Source: Pseudomonas sp. LS-2
Lineage (GTDB): Bacteria; Pseudomonadota; Gammaproteobacteria; Pseudomonadales; Pseudomonadaceae
Direction: 5' to 3'
NCBI RefSeq assembly: GCF_003605735.1
Contig: NZ_QXTJ01000045.1
Location: 109,421 to 173,420 of the forward strand
Length of the DNA stretch: 64,000 nt
Shown: positions 1 to 8,903 of the stretch, piece after piece
How positions within the stretch are numbered: the first letter of the stretch is position 1
Layout of the letters: every line of letters starts with the position of its first letter
Notes under the pieces: generated by a model
The model's input: only the letters and a program-made list of their open reading frames with translations
Database searches by the model: none
Told to the model about the DNA's origin: nothing
Made by a program: the position numbers and the translations under genes

Positions 1-1
1 T

Positions 2-424
2 TTGCTGTTAGGTCTGGGCAGTCTGTTTTTCCTGTTCTTCAACGGTTTGATGATCGGAGCTGTAGCGGGTCATCTCACCGACGTCGGTTTCGGCCAGACG
101 TTCTGGCCATTCGTGGTCGGGCATGGCGCCTTCGAGTTGACCGCCATCGTCCTGGCCGGTGCAGCCGGACTCAAACTGGGGTGGGCATTACTGGCCCCCG
201 GTCCATTGCGCCGAGGCGAGGCGTTGCGCGTGGCGGCACAGACCAGCGTGAAGCTAATCGGCGGTGTCATGCTGTTCCTGTTAATCGCGGCCTTCATAGA
301 AGCATATTGGTCGTCGATGACATGGCCGCAAAGCACCACCAAATACCTGGTGGGGGCCTCACTATGGGCTCTCGTCGCAGCCTATCTGATTTTCGCCGGA
401 CGTACCGCCCATGCGCCTGACTGA
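2..424 (+). CDS. SpoIIM/DUF95 family membrane protein, C-terminal part (5' end outside window)
   Basis: The frame is open from the window edge, so the gene is cut off at its 5' end and only about 140 C-terminal residues are seen. It is a polytopic membrane protein: hydrophobic segments lie near residues 3-20, 33-62, 82-100 and 112-132. The motif HGAFELTAIVLAGAAGLKLG and the later FLLIAAFIEAYW are the signature of the stage II sporulation protein M (DUF95) family. Non-sporulating bacteria carry this family beside MoxR ATPases. Its end overlaps the next start by 14 bases, so it is the first visible gene of the five-gene MoxR cluster. The biochemical role is unknown. A TTG at base 2 should not be taken as the real start, because family members have about 300 or more residues. 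Confidence 0.85.
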   Translation: MLLGLGSLFFLFFNGLMIGAVAGHLTDVGFGQTFWPFVVGHGAFELTAIVLAGAAGLKLGWALLAPGPLRRGEALRVAAQTSVKLIGGVMLFLLIAAFIEAYWSSMTWPQSTTKYLVGASLWALVAAYLIFAGRTAHAPD

Positions 425-1994
425 AGCCTGCGTGGCGATCCGTCCGCGCAACCCATGGGAAGCCGTCGACCTGGGCGTGCTGCTAGCGCGTCGGCACCGG
501 CGTTTGCTGATGACCAGTTGGGCGATAGTGACGTTGCCGTTATATGCGTTGCTGAGCCTCCTCCTTTGGGACTATCCCACCGTGGCCGTGCTGCTGTTCT
601 GGTGGTTGAAACCGGCGTATGAACGACTTCCATTGCTCATTCTGTCTCAGGCGCTGTTCGGCGCGCCCCCTACGCTCATGGAGGTGCTCAAGACATGGCC
701 TCGCACACTCCGACCGCAGCTTCTTGCGAGCCTTACCTGGCGAAGGTTCAGCCTCAGTCGCAGCTTCACGCTGCCCGTTCAGCAACTTGAGGGTCTGGAC
801 GGTTTGCCCCGCGCGCAACGCATCGCCCTGCTGGGTCGAAAAGACCTGCGCGTAGCACGGCTTCTTACGTCAATGGGCAGCAGTCTGGAGATGTGTCTCT
901 GGGTCGGAGCAATGCTGCTGTTCTACGCCCTGATTCCGCAACAGGTCGAGCTCGACTGGTCATGGCGCAGCCTGTTGGACATCGAGGGCAACTGGACCTG
1001 GCTCGAGCACCTGACGAACGCCTTTTATGCAGTCGTTCTGGTGCTGTGGGGGCCGATATACGTGTCCTGCGGGTTCGCCCTTTATCTGAATCGCCGGACC
1101 ACACTGGAAGCCTGGGATATCGAACTGGCGTTCCGTCGCTTGCGCCAACGCGTGATTGGCAGCGCCTATGCCTTGCTGATCGTGATGTCGATTGCCCTGA
1201 CCGGCCCGCCCTCGACAGCGATGGCCGCCGATGAGCCGACCTACAGCTGCCCGCTGCCGCCGCTGGATTTGCCGCAAACGGAAGAACACGTTGCAGGCCC
1301 TGGCGCACCCCGCTTGCTGAATCAACCTCTGAACAGTCAGGACTCGCGAGCGGCCATCAAAGGCGTGCTGGATAACCCGCCATTCAAGAACCCGAAGTCT
1401 GTGTCGGGTTGGCGCCTGCCCGAGCCGAAGCATGGTGCGAAAGCCGGTGAGACGCCGAGCTGGATAACCAAGGCAGTGGTGGGATTGCTGAACATCGGCA
1501 AGACCCTGTCGAGAGTGTTCGAAGCATTGCTGTGGACGTCGGTCACTCTGCTGGCGGCGTGGGTCATCTGGCGATATCGCACCTGGCTTGCCACTTTTGT
1601 AAGTCCTGCACCGCACAACCCCAAGAACAGACGCCACGTACCCCAGCAGCTGTTCGGGCTGCAAGTCGGGACAGAAAGCCTGCCGGATGACGTTGCCAGC
1701 GCGGCAGAGAAGCTCTGGCCACATTCGCCGCGGGAAGCCTTGAGCCTGCTATACCGCGCCCTGCTCAGCCGGTTACTCATCGACTATCGACTGCCGCTGA
1801 AAAACTCCGACACCGAAGGCCAGGTACTGGAACGCATTGCTCTGCTCAATCAAGCGCCGCTGCACGCGTTCAGCCAAGAGCTCACACGCCACTGGCAAAA
1901 CCTCGCGTACGGACATCAGCTTCCGGCGGCGCAGGTGCAGCAAAGCTTATGCGCAGACTGGCGACGGTTGTTCGCCAGCGGAGCGCGGACATGA
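411..1994 (+). CDS. DUF4129 domain membrane protein
   Basis: A 527-residue membrane protein. Hydrophobic stretches occur near residues 33-70, 160-185, 205-225, 243-262 and 372-392, followed by a cytosolic C-terminal domain (about 415-525) of the DUF4129 type. That domain contains ALSLLYRALLSRL and ends with QSLCADWRRLFA. DUF4129 proteins sit with MoxR ATPases and DUF58 proteins in many bacteria. No enzymatic residues are recognised. The start ATG overlaps the preceding stop and the stop overlaps the next gene as ATGA, which argues for translational coupling. The ATG at 411 has no strong ribosome binding site, so it probably relies on coupling. Confidence 0.85.
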   Translation: MRLTEACVAIRPRNPWEAVDLGVLLARRHRRLLMTSWAIVTLPLYALLSLLLWDYPTVAVLLFWWLKPAYERLPLLILSQALFGAPPTLMEVLKTWPRTLRPQLLASLTWRRFSLSRSFTLPVQQLEGLDGLPRAQRIALLGRKDLRVARLLTSMGSSLEMCLWVGAMLLFYALIPQQVELDWSWRSLLDIEGNWTWLEHLTNAFYAVVLVLWGPIYVSCGFALYLNRRTTLEAWDIELAFRRLRQRVIGSAYALLIVMSIALTGPPSTAMAADEPTYSCPLPPLDLPQTEEHVAGPGAPRLLNQPLNSQDSRAAIKGVLDNPPFKNPKSVSGWRLPEPKHGAKAGETPSWITKAVVGLLNIGKTLSRVFEALLWTSVTLLAAWVIWRYRTWLATFVSPAPHNPKNRRHVPQQLFGLQVGTESLPDDVASAAEKLWPHSPREALSLLYRALLSRLLIDYRLPLKNSDTEGQVLERIALLNQAPLHAFSQELTRHWQNLAYGHQLPAAQVQQSLCADWRRLFASGART

Positions 1995-3208
1995 GCAGAC
2001 GCTTGTGGCTCTTCGTCGCGGCAGCCCTGCTGATAGCCATCTCGGTCGCCAGCGTGCCGCTGCTCAAACGCCTGGAGCATTATCAAGAAATGGTCGACCA
2101 AGGGCCTTCCCCCGAAGTACGTACCAACCCCTATCTGGCAGCCGAAACCTTTCTGCGCCAGCGCGGCACTTCGGTCAGGACGATTCAGGCCCTCAACATC
2201 CTTCCCGATACCGGCGAACAGCCCCAGACCCTGATGCTGCTGGACACCCGCGAGAAGATGACGCCAGCTGAGGTCAAACGCCTGCTCGCCTGGACCCGCG
2301 CCGGCGGACGTCTGCTGTTCGTCGCCGAGCAGCTCTGGGACGAACAGAAAGCCCGCAGCGGCGACCTGTTGCTCGATCAGCTGCAGATTCATCAATTTCT
2401 CACCCGCGATCTTCGCGAGCAGGACCGCCGACGGGAACGGGAGCAGGTAAAGCCGGTGATCCCGCTGAGTACGCCGGACATCGATACCCCAAAGACGCCA
2501 TGGCCGGAACTGACCCGGCTCTACGTGCAAAATGAAAACGACCCGGCCTATATGAGTTTCGATCCTGCCTTTCATCTCGACGACCCACAGGATCACGCGC
2601 AGTCCTGGGCCAACAGCGCCGACGCCACACATTTGTTGCAGATGGTCTATGGCAACGGCCTGATCACCGTGCTCACCGACGCTGATCTGTGGAAGACCCG
2701 CGCCATCGGTAAATACGACAATGCGTGGCTGCTTTGGTATCTGACGCAGGACAGCGCGGTGACGATGTTGCTGCGCACCGATCATGACGATCTGTTCGGG
2801 CTGCTCTGGAAATACTTCCCTCAAGCCCTGCTAGCCCTGGCGCTGTGCGTGGGGGCCGGGCTTTGGCATGTCGGCATGCGTCAGGGGCCGTTGCAGCCAA
2901 TACCGTCGCGGGCGCGTCGGCAGTTGAGCGAGCATTTGCGCGCCAGCGCGGATTTCCTGCTGCGGCGCAGAGGCCAGCACGCATTGCTGCGAGGATTGCA
3001 GCAGGACATTCTGCGCAGGGCCCGGCAACGTCATCCCGGCTTCGAGGCGCTGCCCGTTACGGAGCAGTGGCAGTTGCTGGGGCGCCTGACGCGTCAGTCC
3101 ACCAGCGACATCGGCCAGGCATTGCGCCCGCGCCTTGAAGAACGTCTCTCCAGCTCCGAATTCACCCGTCAGGTTGCGTACCTGCAAACCCTCAGGAATG
3201 CCTTATGA
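1991..3208 (+). CDS. DUF4350 domain protein
   Basis: A 405-residue protein with an N-terminal membrane helix (about residues 5-25) and a second one near 280-300 (LLALALCVGAGLWHVG). The region between them is a soluble DUF4350 domain of the kind related to ThuA/glutamine-amidotransferase-like folds (LMLLDTREKMTPAEVKRLLA, GRLLFVAEQLWD). The frame is open from 1949, but ATG 1991 is chosen because it makes an ATGA overlap with the upstream stop and leaves a clean membrane anchor. The protein is anchored at both sides of its periplasmic or cytosolic domain; topology was not determined. Its position between DUF4129 and MoxR is typical of this conserved cluster, whose task is still unclear. Confidence 0.82.
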   Translation: MSRRLWLFVAAALLIAISVASVPLLKRLEHYQEMVDQGPSPEVRTNPYLAAETFLRQRGTSVRTIQALNILPDTGEQPQTLMLLDTREKMTPAEVKRLLAWTRAGGRLLFVAEQLWDEQKARSGDLLLDQLQIHQFLTRDLREQDRRREREQVKPVIPLSTPDIDTPKTPWPELTRLYVQNENDPAYMSFDPAFHLDDPQDHAQSWANSADATHLLQMVYGNGLITVLTDADLWKTRAIGKYDNAWLLWYLTQDSAVTMLLRTDHDDLFGLLWKYFPQALLALALCVGAGLWHVGMRQGPLQPIPSRARRQLSEHLRASADFLLRRRGQHALLRGLQQDILRRARQRHPGFEALPVTEQWQLLGRLTRQSTSDIGQALRPRLEERLSSSEFTRQVAYLQTLRNAL

Positions 3209-4278
3209 GCGATCACCCGACCGAACCGTCGAGCAACGCAGAGAGCCCTGCCAAACACACGGAACACACGCCTCCCGAGCCGAAGGACAACCCGCCTGCG
3301 TCAACCAGCAACCCGACGCAGCAGCGCCAGCGCGCCATTCACCTTGCCCAGGCCGTGCGTCACGAGTTGCAGAAAGCCGTGATCGGTCAGAACGCCGTGA
3401 TTGATGACGTGCTCACTGCTTTGATCGGTGGGGGCCATGTGCTGATCGAAGGCGTCCCCGGCCTTGGCAAGACCCTGCTGGTTCGTGCCTTGGCACGCTG
3501 CTTCGCTGGAGAGTTCGCCCGCATCCAGTTCACACCCGATCTGATGCCCAGCGATGTCACCGGGCATGCCGTCTATGACATGCAGACCGAACAGTTCAAG
3601 CTGCGCAAAGGTCCGCTGTTCACTCACATTCTGCTGGCAGATGAGATCAACCGTGCTCCAGCCAAAACACAGGCCGCTTTGCTGGAAGCCATGCAGGAGC
3701 GCCAGGTGACCCTCGAAGGTCGGGCGCTGCCGGTGCCTCAACCTTTTATGGTATTGGCGACTCAGAACCCCATCGAGCAGGAAGGGACGTATCCATTACC
3801 TGAGGCGGAACTGGACCGCTTCATGCTCAAGTTGCGCATGGATTATCCCCAGGCCGAGCAGGAGCTGGACATGGTGCGTCAGGTCACTCGCTCCACGCGC
3901 TCGGACATGCTCGACGTTCAGCCCCTGCGCACGTTGATGCAAGCCAAAGACGTGCAGGCCCTGCAACGTATCGCTGCTGACCTTCCAGTGGATGAACAGG
4001 TGCTTGACTATGCCGTGCGCCTGGCCCGCGCCACCCGCACGTGGCCCGGTTTGGCACTGGGCGCAGGCCCGAGGGCGTCCATCGCGCTGGTGCGTGGCGG
4101 TCGGGCCCGCGCGTTGCTGCGTGGGGGCGAGTTCGTGATTCCCGACGACATCAAGGGTTGCGCGCTGGCGGTATTGCGTCATCGGGTCAGGCTGTCGGCT
4201 GAACTGGACATCGAAGGCCTGTCGGTGGATCAGGTGCTCAAACAACTGCTCGATCAGGTTCCGGCGCCTCGCCAATGA
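3205..4278 (+). CDS. MoxR family AAA+ ATPase
   Basis: A 357-residue AAA+ ATPase. The Walker A motif GVPGLGKT lies at residues 83-90, Walker B HILLADEINR at about 141-150 and sensor 1 VLATQNPIEQEG at about 183-193. The first 40 residues form a Pro/Ser/Thr-rich, probably disordered extension that most MoxR proteins lack. MoxR ATPases act as chaperone-like motors that help mature or remodel partner proteins, usually the VWA/DUF58 proteins encoded next to them. Start and stop both overlap the neighbours as ATGA, which places it firmly in the operon between the DUF4350 and DUF58 genes. Confidence 0.93.
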   Translation: MSDHPTEPSSNAESPAKHTEHTPPEPKDNPPASTSNPTQQRQRAIHLAQAVRHELQKAVIGQNAVIDDVLTALIGGGHVLIEGVPGLGKTLLVRALARCFAGEFARIQFTPDLMPSDVTGHAVYDMQTEQFKLRKGPLFTHILLADEINRAPAKTQAALLEAMQERQVTLEGRALPVPQPFMVLATQNPIEQEGTYPLPEAELDRFMLKLRMDYPQAEQELDMVRQVTRSTRSDMLDVQPLRTLMQAKDVQALQRIAADLPVDEQVLDYAVRLARATRTWPGLALGAGPRASIALVRGGRARALLRGGEFVIPDDIKGCALAVLRHRVRLSAELDIEGLSVDQVLKQLLDQVPAPRQ

Positions 4279-5630
4279 AACAAATGCTCAAGCCATCGAC
4301 CCGTCTGCTCTGGTGGCTGGCCATTCTGGTTGGCTTCGCAGTGCTGCTTGGCGTCCTGCAATCACTCGGGCGCGGGCCGACGGCAAGACTCGATGATCTG
4401 TTCTGGGCGCTGTTGTGCGTCATCGGCGGACTGGCTGCGCTCGATGCATTCTGGCTTTGGCGTCTGGCGTCACCGCGATTGCGACGTCACCTGCCAGGCA
4501 GTCTCGCACTCGGACGCTGGAGCGAGGTTCGCATCGAGATCGAGCACGACTGGCGCCGTTCCGTTCCACTGACGCTGTTCGATCATGGTCCCGAAGGACT
4601 TGGCAATCGTTTCGAAGTGGAGCAGCTGCCGCAGGAAATCTTGCTGCGCAAATACCGCAACGCTCAATGGGCCTATCGATTGCGCCCGACCAGGCGCGGG
4701 CATTTCATCTTCGAACGCATCGAGATCCAGTTGGGCAGCCCGTTGCGTCTGTGGCTGTCACGCCGTTACGTCGCCGCGCCTGACACTGCGCGCGTGTATC
4801 CGGATTTCGCACGCCTGCATAACGGCCAGTTGCTGGCGGTGGACAACTGGCTGAGCCAGATCGGCGTGCGTCAGCGTCAACGCAGGGGCCTGGGCCTGGA
4901 GTTCAACCAACTGCGTGAATTTCGCGAGGGCGACAGTCTGCGTCAGATCGACTGGAAAGCCACAGCTCGGCAACGCTCGCCCATCGCCAGGGAGTATCAG
5001 GATGAACGGGATCAACAGATCGTCTTCCTGTTGGACTGCGGGCGGCGAATGCGCAGCCAGGACGGTGACCTGACTCACTTCGATCACGCCCTCAATGCCT
5101 GTCTGCTCCTCGGCTACGTGGCCCTTCGACAAGGCGACGCGGTGGGTGTGTCGACATTCGCCGCCGATCAGAATCGGCACGTGTCCCCGGTCAAAGGCGC
5201 GGCTCAGTTGAATCTCCTGCTCAACAAGGTCTACGACCTGAGCACCACACAGCATCCGGCCGATTACAGCGGGGCCATCCGGCAATTACTGGTCCGGCAG
5301 AAACGTCGAGCACTGGTCGTGCTGATCACCAACCTGCGCGATGAAGACGATGAGGATCTGATCGGTGCCGTCAAGCAACTGAGTCGTCACCATCGGGTGC
5401 TGATCGCGAGTCTGCGGGAGGAGGTTCTGGACGAGCAGCGCCGCATACCTGTTCAGACCTGGCAGCAGGCGCTGGATTACTGCGGCACGGTAGATTTTCT
5501 GAATGCGCGGTTGGCCTTGCATGAGCGACTCATCGCTCATGGAATTCCGGTGCTGGATGTGCGCCCCAAAGAGCTGGGGCCGCAATTGGTCAGCCGCTAT
5601 TTGAGCTGGAAGAAAGCAGGCACCCTATGA
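4275..5630 (+). CDS. DUF58 domain (VWA-like) protein
   Basis: A 451-residue protein with two N-terminal membrane helices (about residues 10-32 and 40-63), a beta-rich middle, and the DUF58 core near residues 215-270. The core shows the family pattern LREFREGDSLRQIDWKATAR followed by a VWA-like strand QIVFLLDCGRRM. DUF58 proteins are usual partners of MoxR ATPases. The residue after LLD is Cys rather than the xSxS of a canonical MIDAS, so metal binding is uncertain. It is the last gene of the coupled cluster and converges with the PilZ gene 11 bases downstream, with no obvious terminator between them. Confidence 0.9.
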   Translation: MKQMLKPSTRLLWWLAILVGFAVLLGVLQSLGRGPTARLDDLFWALLCVIGGLAALDAFWLWRLASPRLRRHLPGSLALGRWSEVRIEIEHDWRRSVPLTLFDHGPEGLGNRFEVEQLPQEILLRKYRNAQWAYRLRPTRRGHFIFERIEIQLGSPLRLWLSRRYVAAPDTARVYPDFARLHNGQLLAVDNWLSQIGVRQRQRRGLGLEFNQLREFREGDSLRQIDWKATARQRSPIAREYQDERDQQIVFLLDCGRRMRSQDGDLTHFDHALNACLLLGYVALRQGDAVGVSTFAADQNRHVSPVKGAAQLNLLLNKVYDLSTTQHPADYSGAIRQLLVRQKRRALVVLITNLRDEDDEDLIGAVKQLSRHHRVLIASLREEVLDEQRRIPVQTWQQALDYCGTVDFLNARLALHERLIAHGIPVLDVRPKELGPQLVSRYLSWKKAGTL

Positions 5631-5641
5631 AGATGACACCC

Positions 5642-6001
5642 TCAAGCTGACGCTTCCAAGGGATAAAAGCTGAAGTAACGCTGCAATGCCTGAATCAAAT
5701 GGTAATACTCGGCAGGCGCTGCCTGAAGCCGGAAGCCGGAGTCGAAAACGCCCGGCGTTTCGTCCTCCTGACACCAGAGGCAGCAGGCATTGATATCGAT
5801 GTTGTAGAGACCGTTCTTCTCGTCCGGGACTTTCAAGCGCAACTGAAAGTCGGCACCGATAAGGATTGGCAGGTCGCTGATCAGCATCAAGCCCTGTTCC
5901 GAGACATTCCCCAGGCAGCCCAAGGGTTTGTCGGTGTACCGGTTGAACACCTGAAGGTAATACGGTAACTGGTGACGCTCGATTCGTCTTTCGTTGAGCA
6001 T
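5642..6001 (-). CDS. PilZ domain protein (c-di-GMP binding)
   Basis: A 119-residue protein made of a single PilZ domain. Both c-di-GMP contact motifs are present: RxxxR at residues 5-9 (RRIER) and [D/N]xSxxG as NVSEQG near 32-37. It is therefore expected to bind c-di-GMP in the cytoplasm. The position near the MoxR cluster and pykA matches the PilZ gene PA4324 of P. aeruginosa (from memory). The start ATG at 6001 is preceded by GGGGCGAA. The target of this stand-alone PilZ protein cannot be told from the sequence. Confidence 0.92.
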   Translation of the reverse strand: MLNERRIERHQLPYYLQVFNRYTDKPLGCLGNVSEQGLMLISDLPILIGADFQLRLKVPDEKNGLYNIDINACCLWCQEDETPGVFDSGFRLQAAPAEYYHLIQALQRYFSFYPLEASA

Positions 6002-6330
6002 TGGACATTCGCCCCGGGATGACCATTGAGCATGGTCGCGCTAGTGCATTGAGATTCGGTCGAATTTGAAACCACCAAGACGACATAAACAGCCGAATCC
6101 ACCTGTTCATTACAACAGGGACGTCATCTGACTCACCAGCCGTGATCGAAGTCACTCATCCGATTATTCGATTTAGCGATAACCGCCGCGTTTCGATAAC
6201 CCTGTGCTTCGATAACCGAGTGCCCCGCGCCACTCCTGTGAGGAAATCTTAGGTCCCTACGTATCTCAGCCTAGCTCACCCTGCCGCAAGATCCACCCGA
6301 AAACGAGACCGGCCATCCATACGGGTGTAA
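6002..6330. other. Intergenic region with three CGATAACC repeats
   Basis: This gene-free stretch lies upstream of the PilZ gene and downstream of the TPR lipoprotein gene. The octamer CGATAACC occurs three times, at 6177-6184, 6194-6201 and 6210-6217, with steps of 17 and 16 bases. I see no promoter of convincing quality and no RNA gene here. Confidence 0.5.
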
Positions 6331-6705
6331 CTAAAGTGAAGCAGGTTTGACAACCGCAGGCGGTGCGAGGTTGTCATGACCCAACTGGTGCAAAGTATCC
6401 AGACGCGCCTGAGCCCGATATGCATACTCGCTGGACGGGTACTGGTTAATGATGAACTGGTAGGTTTGCACCGCATCCACATACAATTTCTGGCGCTCCA
6501 GACACTGGCCGCGCAACATCGACACTTCCGGCTGTACATAGCGCCGAGAGCGGCTTTCGCGGTCCACCTTCGACAGGTTGTACATCACCGCGTCGCAGTC
6601 GCCTTGGGCGTACGCACGGTTGGCGTTGTTCAGGTGGCTGTTCATTGCCCAACGGGTGCATCCGCTCAAGGCTGCCAACGCCACTAATATCATCACGATT
6701 CGCAT
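6331..6705 (-). CDS. Small TPR-type lipoprotein
   Basis: A 124-residue predicted lipoprotein. The signal peptide ends in the lipobox LSGC, with the lipid-bearing Cys near residue 15. The mature part holds helical repeats with TPR character (ANRAYAQGDCDAVMYNLSKV, then VDAVQTYQFIINQYPSSEYAYRAQARLD). The frame is open further upstream, but ATG 6705 is chosen because it has AGGAGA eight bases before it and gives the signal sequence directly. TPR lipoproteins of this size usually serve as envelope assembly or scaffold factors. The specific role here is unknown. Confidence 0.82.
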   Translation of the reverse strand: MRIVMILVALAALSGCTRWAMNSHLNNANRAYAQGDCDAVMYNLSKVDRESRSRRYVQPEVSMLRGQCLERQKLYVDAVQTYQFIINQYPSSEYAYRAQARLDTLHQLGHDNLAPPAVVKPASL

Positions 6706-6784
6706 GAGAGTCTCCTGTGCTCTGCATTGTATCGGCGCCTCGCGGGATTTCTTCAAGCACGATTCGAGTGCCGCCGGTCTGCCG

Positions 6785-6805
6785 ATTGCCCAGTGATCGG
6801 GCAAT
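6785..6805. promoter_or_regulatory. Inverted repeat upstream of pykA
   Basis: The sequence ATTGCCC, seven bases, GGGCAAT forms a perfect 7-bp inverted repeat about 80 bases before the pykA start and about 80 bases before the divergent lipoprotein start. It could be an operator or a small hairpin. It does not match the TTGT/ACAA-type HexR site. Confidence 0.35.
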
Positions 6806-6883
6806 GAGGTAGTGCAAAGGAACAATGACTACAGACCAATACAGTAGTAGCCTCTCGCTGCGCTTCATTTAAGGAGTTTGTGC

Positions 6884-8335
6884 ATGTCCGTTCGCCGCAC
6901 CAAAATCGTAGCCACACTGGGCCCTGCAAGTAATTCGCCAGAAGTCATCGAGAAGCTGATTCTTGCCGGCCTGGACGTCGCCCGCCTGAACTTCTCCCAC
7001 GGCACGCCCGACGAGCACAAAGCTCGCGCGAAGCTGATCCGCGACATCGCCGCCAAGAACGGCCGCTTCGTTGCATTGCTGGGTGACCTGCAAGGCCCGA
7101 AAATTCGTATCGCCAAATTCGCCAACAAGAAGATCGAGCTGAAGGTCGGTGACAAGTTCACCTTCTCCACCAGCCATCCCCTGACCGAAGGCACCCAGGA
7201 AATCGTCGGCATCGACTATCCCGATCTGGTCAAGGATTGTGGCGTAGGCGACGAACTGCTGCTCGACGACGGACGAGTGGTCATGCGCGTCGACACGCAG
7301 ACCGCCGACGCTCTGCATTGCACCGTGACCATCGGCGGCCCGCTGTCCGACCACAAAGGCATCAATCGTCGCGGTGGCGGCCTGACGGCTCCGGCCCTGA
7401 CCGAAAAAGACAAGCAAGACATCAAGCTCGCTGCCGAAATGGACCTGGACTACCTGGCCGTTTCCTTCCCGCGCGACGCCGCTGACATGGAATACGCCCG
7501 CCAGCTGCGCGACGAATCCGGCGGTACCGCCTGGCTGGTGGCGAAGATCGAACGCGCTGAAGCCGTGGCCGACGACGAAACCCTCGACGCGCTGATCCGC
7601 GCCAGTGACGCGGTCATGGTTGCCCGTGGCGACCTGGGCGTGGAGATCGGTGACGCTGAGTTGGTGGGCATTCAGAAGAAAATCATTCTGCACTCGCGCC
7701 GCCACAACAAAGCGGTAATCGTGGCGACGCAGATGATGGAATCGATGATTTCCAGCCCGATGCCGACCCGCGCTGAAGTGTCCGACGTGGCCAACGCCGT
7801 GCTCGACTACACCGACGCCGTGATGCTGTCCGCTGAAAGCGCCGCCGGTTCTTATCCTGTCGAAGCCGTGGAAGCCATGGCGCGCATCTGCGTCGGTGCT
7901 GAACGCCACCCGACCGGCAAGACGTCCAGCCACCGCATCGGTCACTCGTTCACCCGTTGCGACGAAAGCATCGCGCTGGCGGCCATGTACACCGCCAACC
8001 ACTTCCCGGGCGTGAAAGCGATCATCGCATTGACCGAAAGCGGCTACACCCCGCTGATCATGTCACGCATCCGCTCGTCGGTGCCGATCTACGCGTTCTC
8101 CCCGCACCGTGCGACCCAGGCCCGTGCCGCCATGTTCCGTGGCGTCTACACCGTGCCGTTCGACCCTGCCTCGCTGCCGCCGGGCCAGGTCAGCCAGTCC
8201 GCCGTGGACGAGCTGCTCAAGCGCGGTCTGGTCGAGCAAGGCGACTGGGTCATACTGACCAAGGGTGACAGCTACCACACCATCGGCGGCACCAACGGCA
8301 TGAAGATCCTGCACGTCGGCGACCCATTGGTCTAA
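6884..8335 (+). CDS. pykA: Pyruvate kinase II
   Basis: A 483-residue pyruvate kinase that converts phosphoenolpyruvate and ADP to pyruvate and ATP in lower glycolysis. Recognised segments are the N-terminal RRTKIVATLGPASNSPEVIE, the active-site region VAKIERAEAV, the metal/substrate segment VMVARGDLGVEIG and MMESMISSPMPTRAEVSDVA. The length fits the PykA type. An upstream TTG is in frame, but ATG 6884 has AAGGAG at 6871-6876 with ideal spacing. A strong terminator follows. It is probably transcribed alone. Confidence 0.97.
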   Translation: MSVRRTKIVATLGPASNSPEVIEKLILAGLDVARLNFSHGTPDEHKARAKLIRDIAAKNGRFVALLGDLQGPKIRIAKFANKKIELKVGDKFTFSTSHPLTEGTQEIVGIDYPDLVKDCGVGDELLLDDGRVVMRVDTQTADALHCTVTIGGPLSDHKGINRRGGGLTAPALTEKDKQDIKLAAEMDLDYLAVSFPRDAADMEYARQLRDESGGTAWLVAKIERAEAVADDETLDALIRASDAVMVARGDLGVEIGDAELVGIQKKIILHSRRHNKAVIVATQMMESMISSPMPTRAEVSDVANAVLDYTDAVMLSAESAAGSYPVEAVEAMARICVGAERHPTGKTSSHRIGHSFTRCDESIALAAMYTANHFPGVKAIIALTESGYTPLIMSRIRSSVPIYAFSPHRATQARAAMFRGVYTVPFDPASLPPGQVSQSAVDELLKRGLVEQGDWVILTKGDSYHTIGGTNGMKILHVGDPLV

Positions 8336-8352
8336 GACGCAGCGGCGAAGAC

Positions 8353-8391
8353 AAAAAGCCCCGGCACTTGCGAGAGTGTCGGGGCTTTTTT
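8353..8391. terminator. Terminator after pykA
   Basis: AAAAAGCCCCGGCAC and GTGTCGGGGCTTTTTT form a GC-rich stem with A and T tracts on both sides. It could serve pykA and, from the other strand, the type VI immunity gene. Confidence 0.92.
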
Positions 8392-8522
8392 CATCCCTGA
8401 CCGGACCGGATGTGCAGCCCCCGGCAACGTTGGAGATTTCGCAGGGTATTGACACTCCGAAGCCCAGTTTTAATAACTACACACGTGAGGATGTTAGTGG
8501 CCACAAATTCCGAGAGACCGCT

Positions 8523-8903
8523 TCAAATCGTTATATCTCCCGAAGCCACCAATAAAATCAACGATGCTGTAATCAGCACCACTCCGGCAAGATTGGGGAT
8601 ATAAACCCAACACTTAAGCCGTCTGGGCACGCGCCTCACTTGATCAGCGTCAACAAGCCCATGGCGAGCCCACAACCGCAGAAAGAAAAAACAGCTGGCA
8701 ACCATGCCCAACCGCATCTGGCGCCCTAAAGCTCCGGAGGTATTCCAATGCCGTTTGGAGTCACTTACCAGCTTGCAATCCGTCAACGCAGCTTCTAGGG
8801 GTTCGAGCTTAAACCGTGCGACCCAAACAAACAGGAGTGCATTAATAGGTATGAGAACCGCCACTATCGTAATGCTGACATTGAACACAGCGTCACTATT
8901 CAT
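8523..8903 (-). CDS. Putative immunity protein of the type VI effector (three membrane helices)
   Basis: A 126-residue membrane protein of unknown family. Hydrophobic segments lie near residues 6-28, 65-82 and 98-121, which suggests three inner-membrane helices. The gene starts inside the end of the effector gene: ATG 8903 overlaps the effector stop by eight bases and has GAGAG seven bases upstream. The ATG at 8915 lacks such a site. An integral membrane partner directly after a glycine-rich membrane-active protein is what is expected of immunity to a pore-forming toxin, as in other T6SS pairs. Its base composition is visibly more AT-rich than the surrounding genes, a hint of transfer. The function is inferred from context, not homology. 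Confidence 0.62.
   Translation of the reverse strand: MNSDAVFNVSITIVAVLIPINALLFVWVARFKLEPLEAALTDCKLVSDSKRHWNTSGALGRQMRLGMVASCFFFLRLWARHGLVDADQVRRVPRRLKCWVYIPNLAGVVLITASLILLVASGDITI

Noticed and set aside
6869..8002. Open frame of 377 codons antisense to pykA
   Set aside because: A shadow of a highly biased gene; the translation is His/Val/Gly-rich without domain features.
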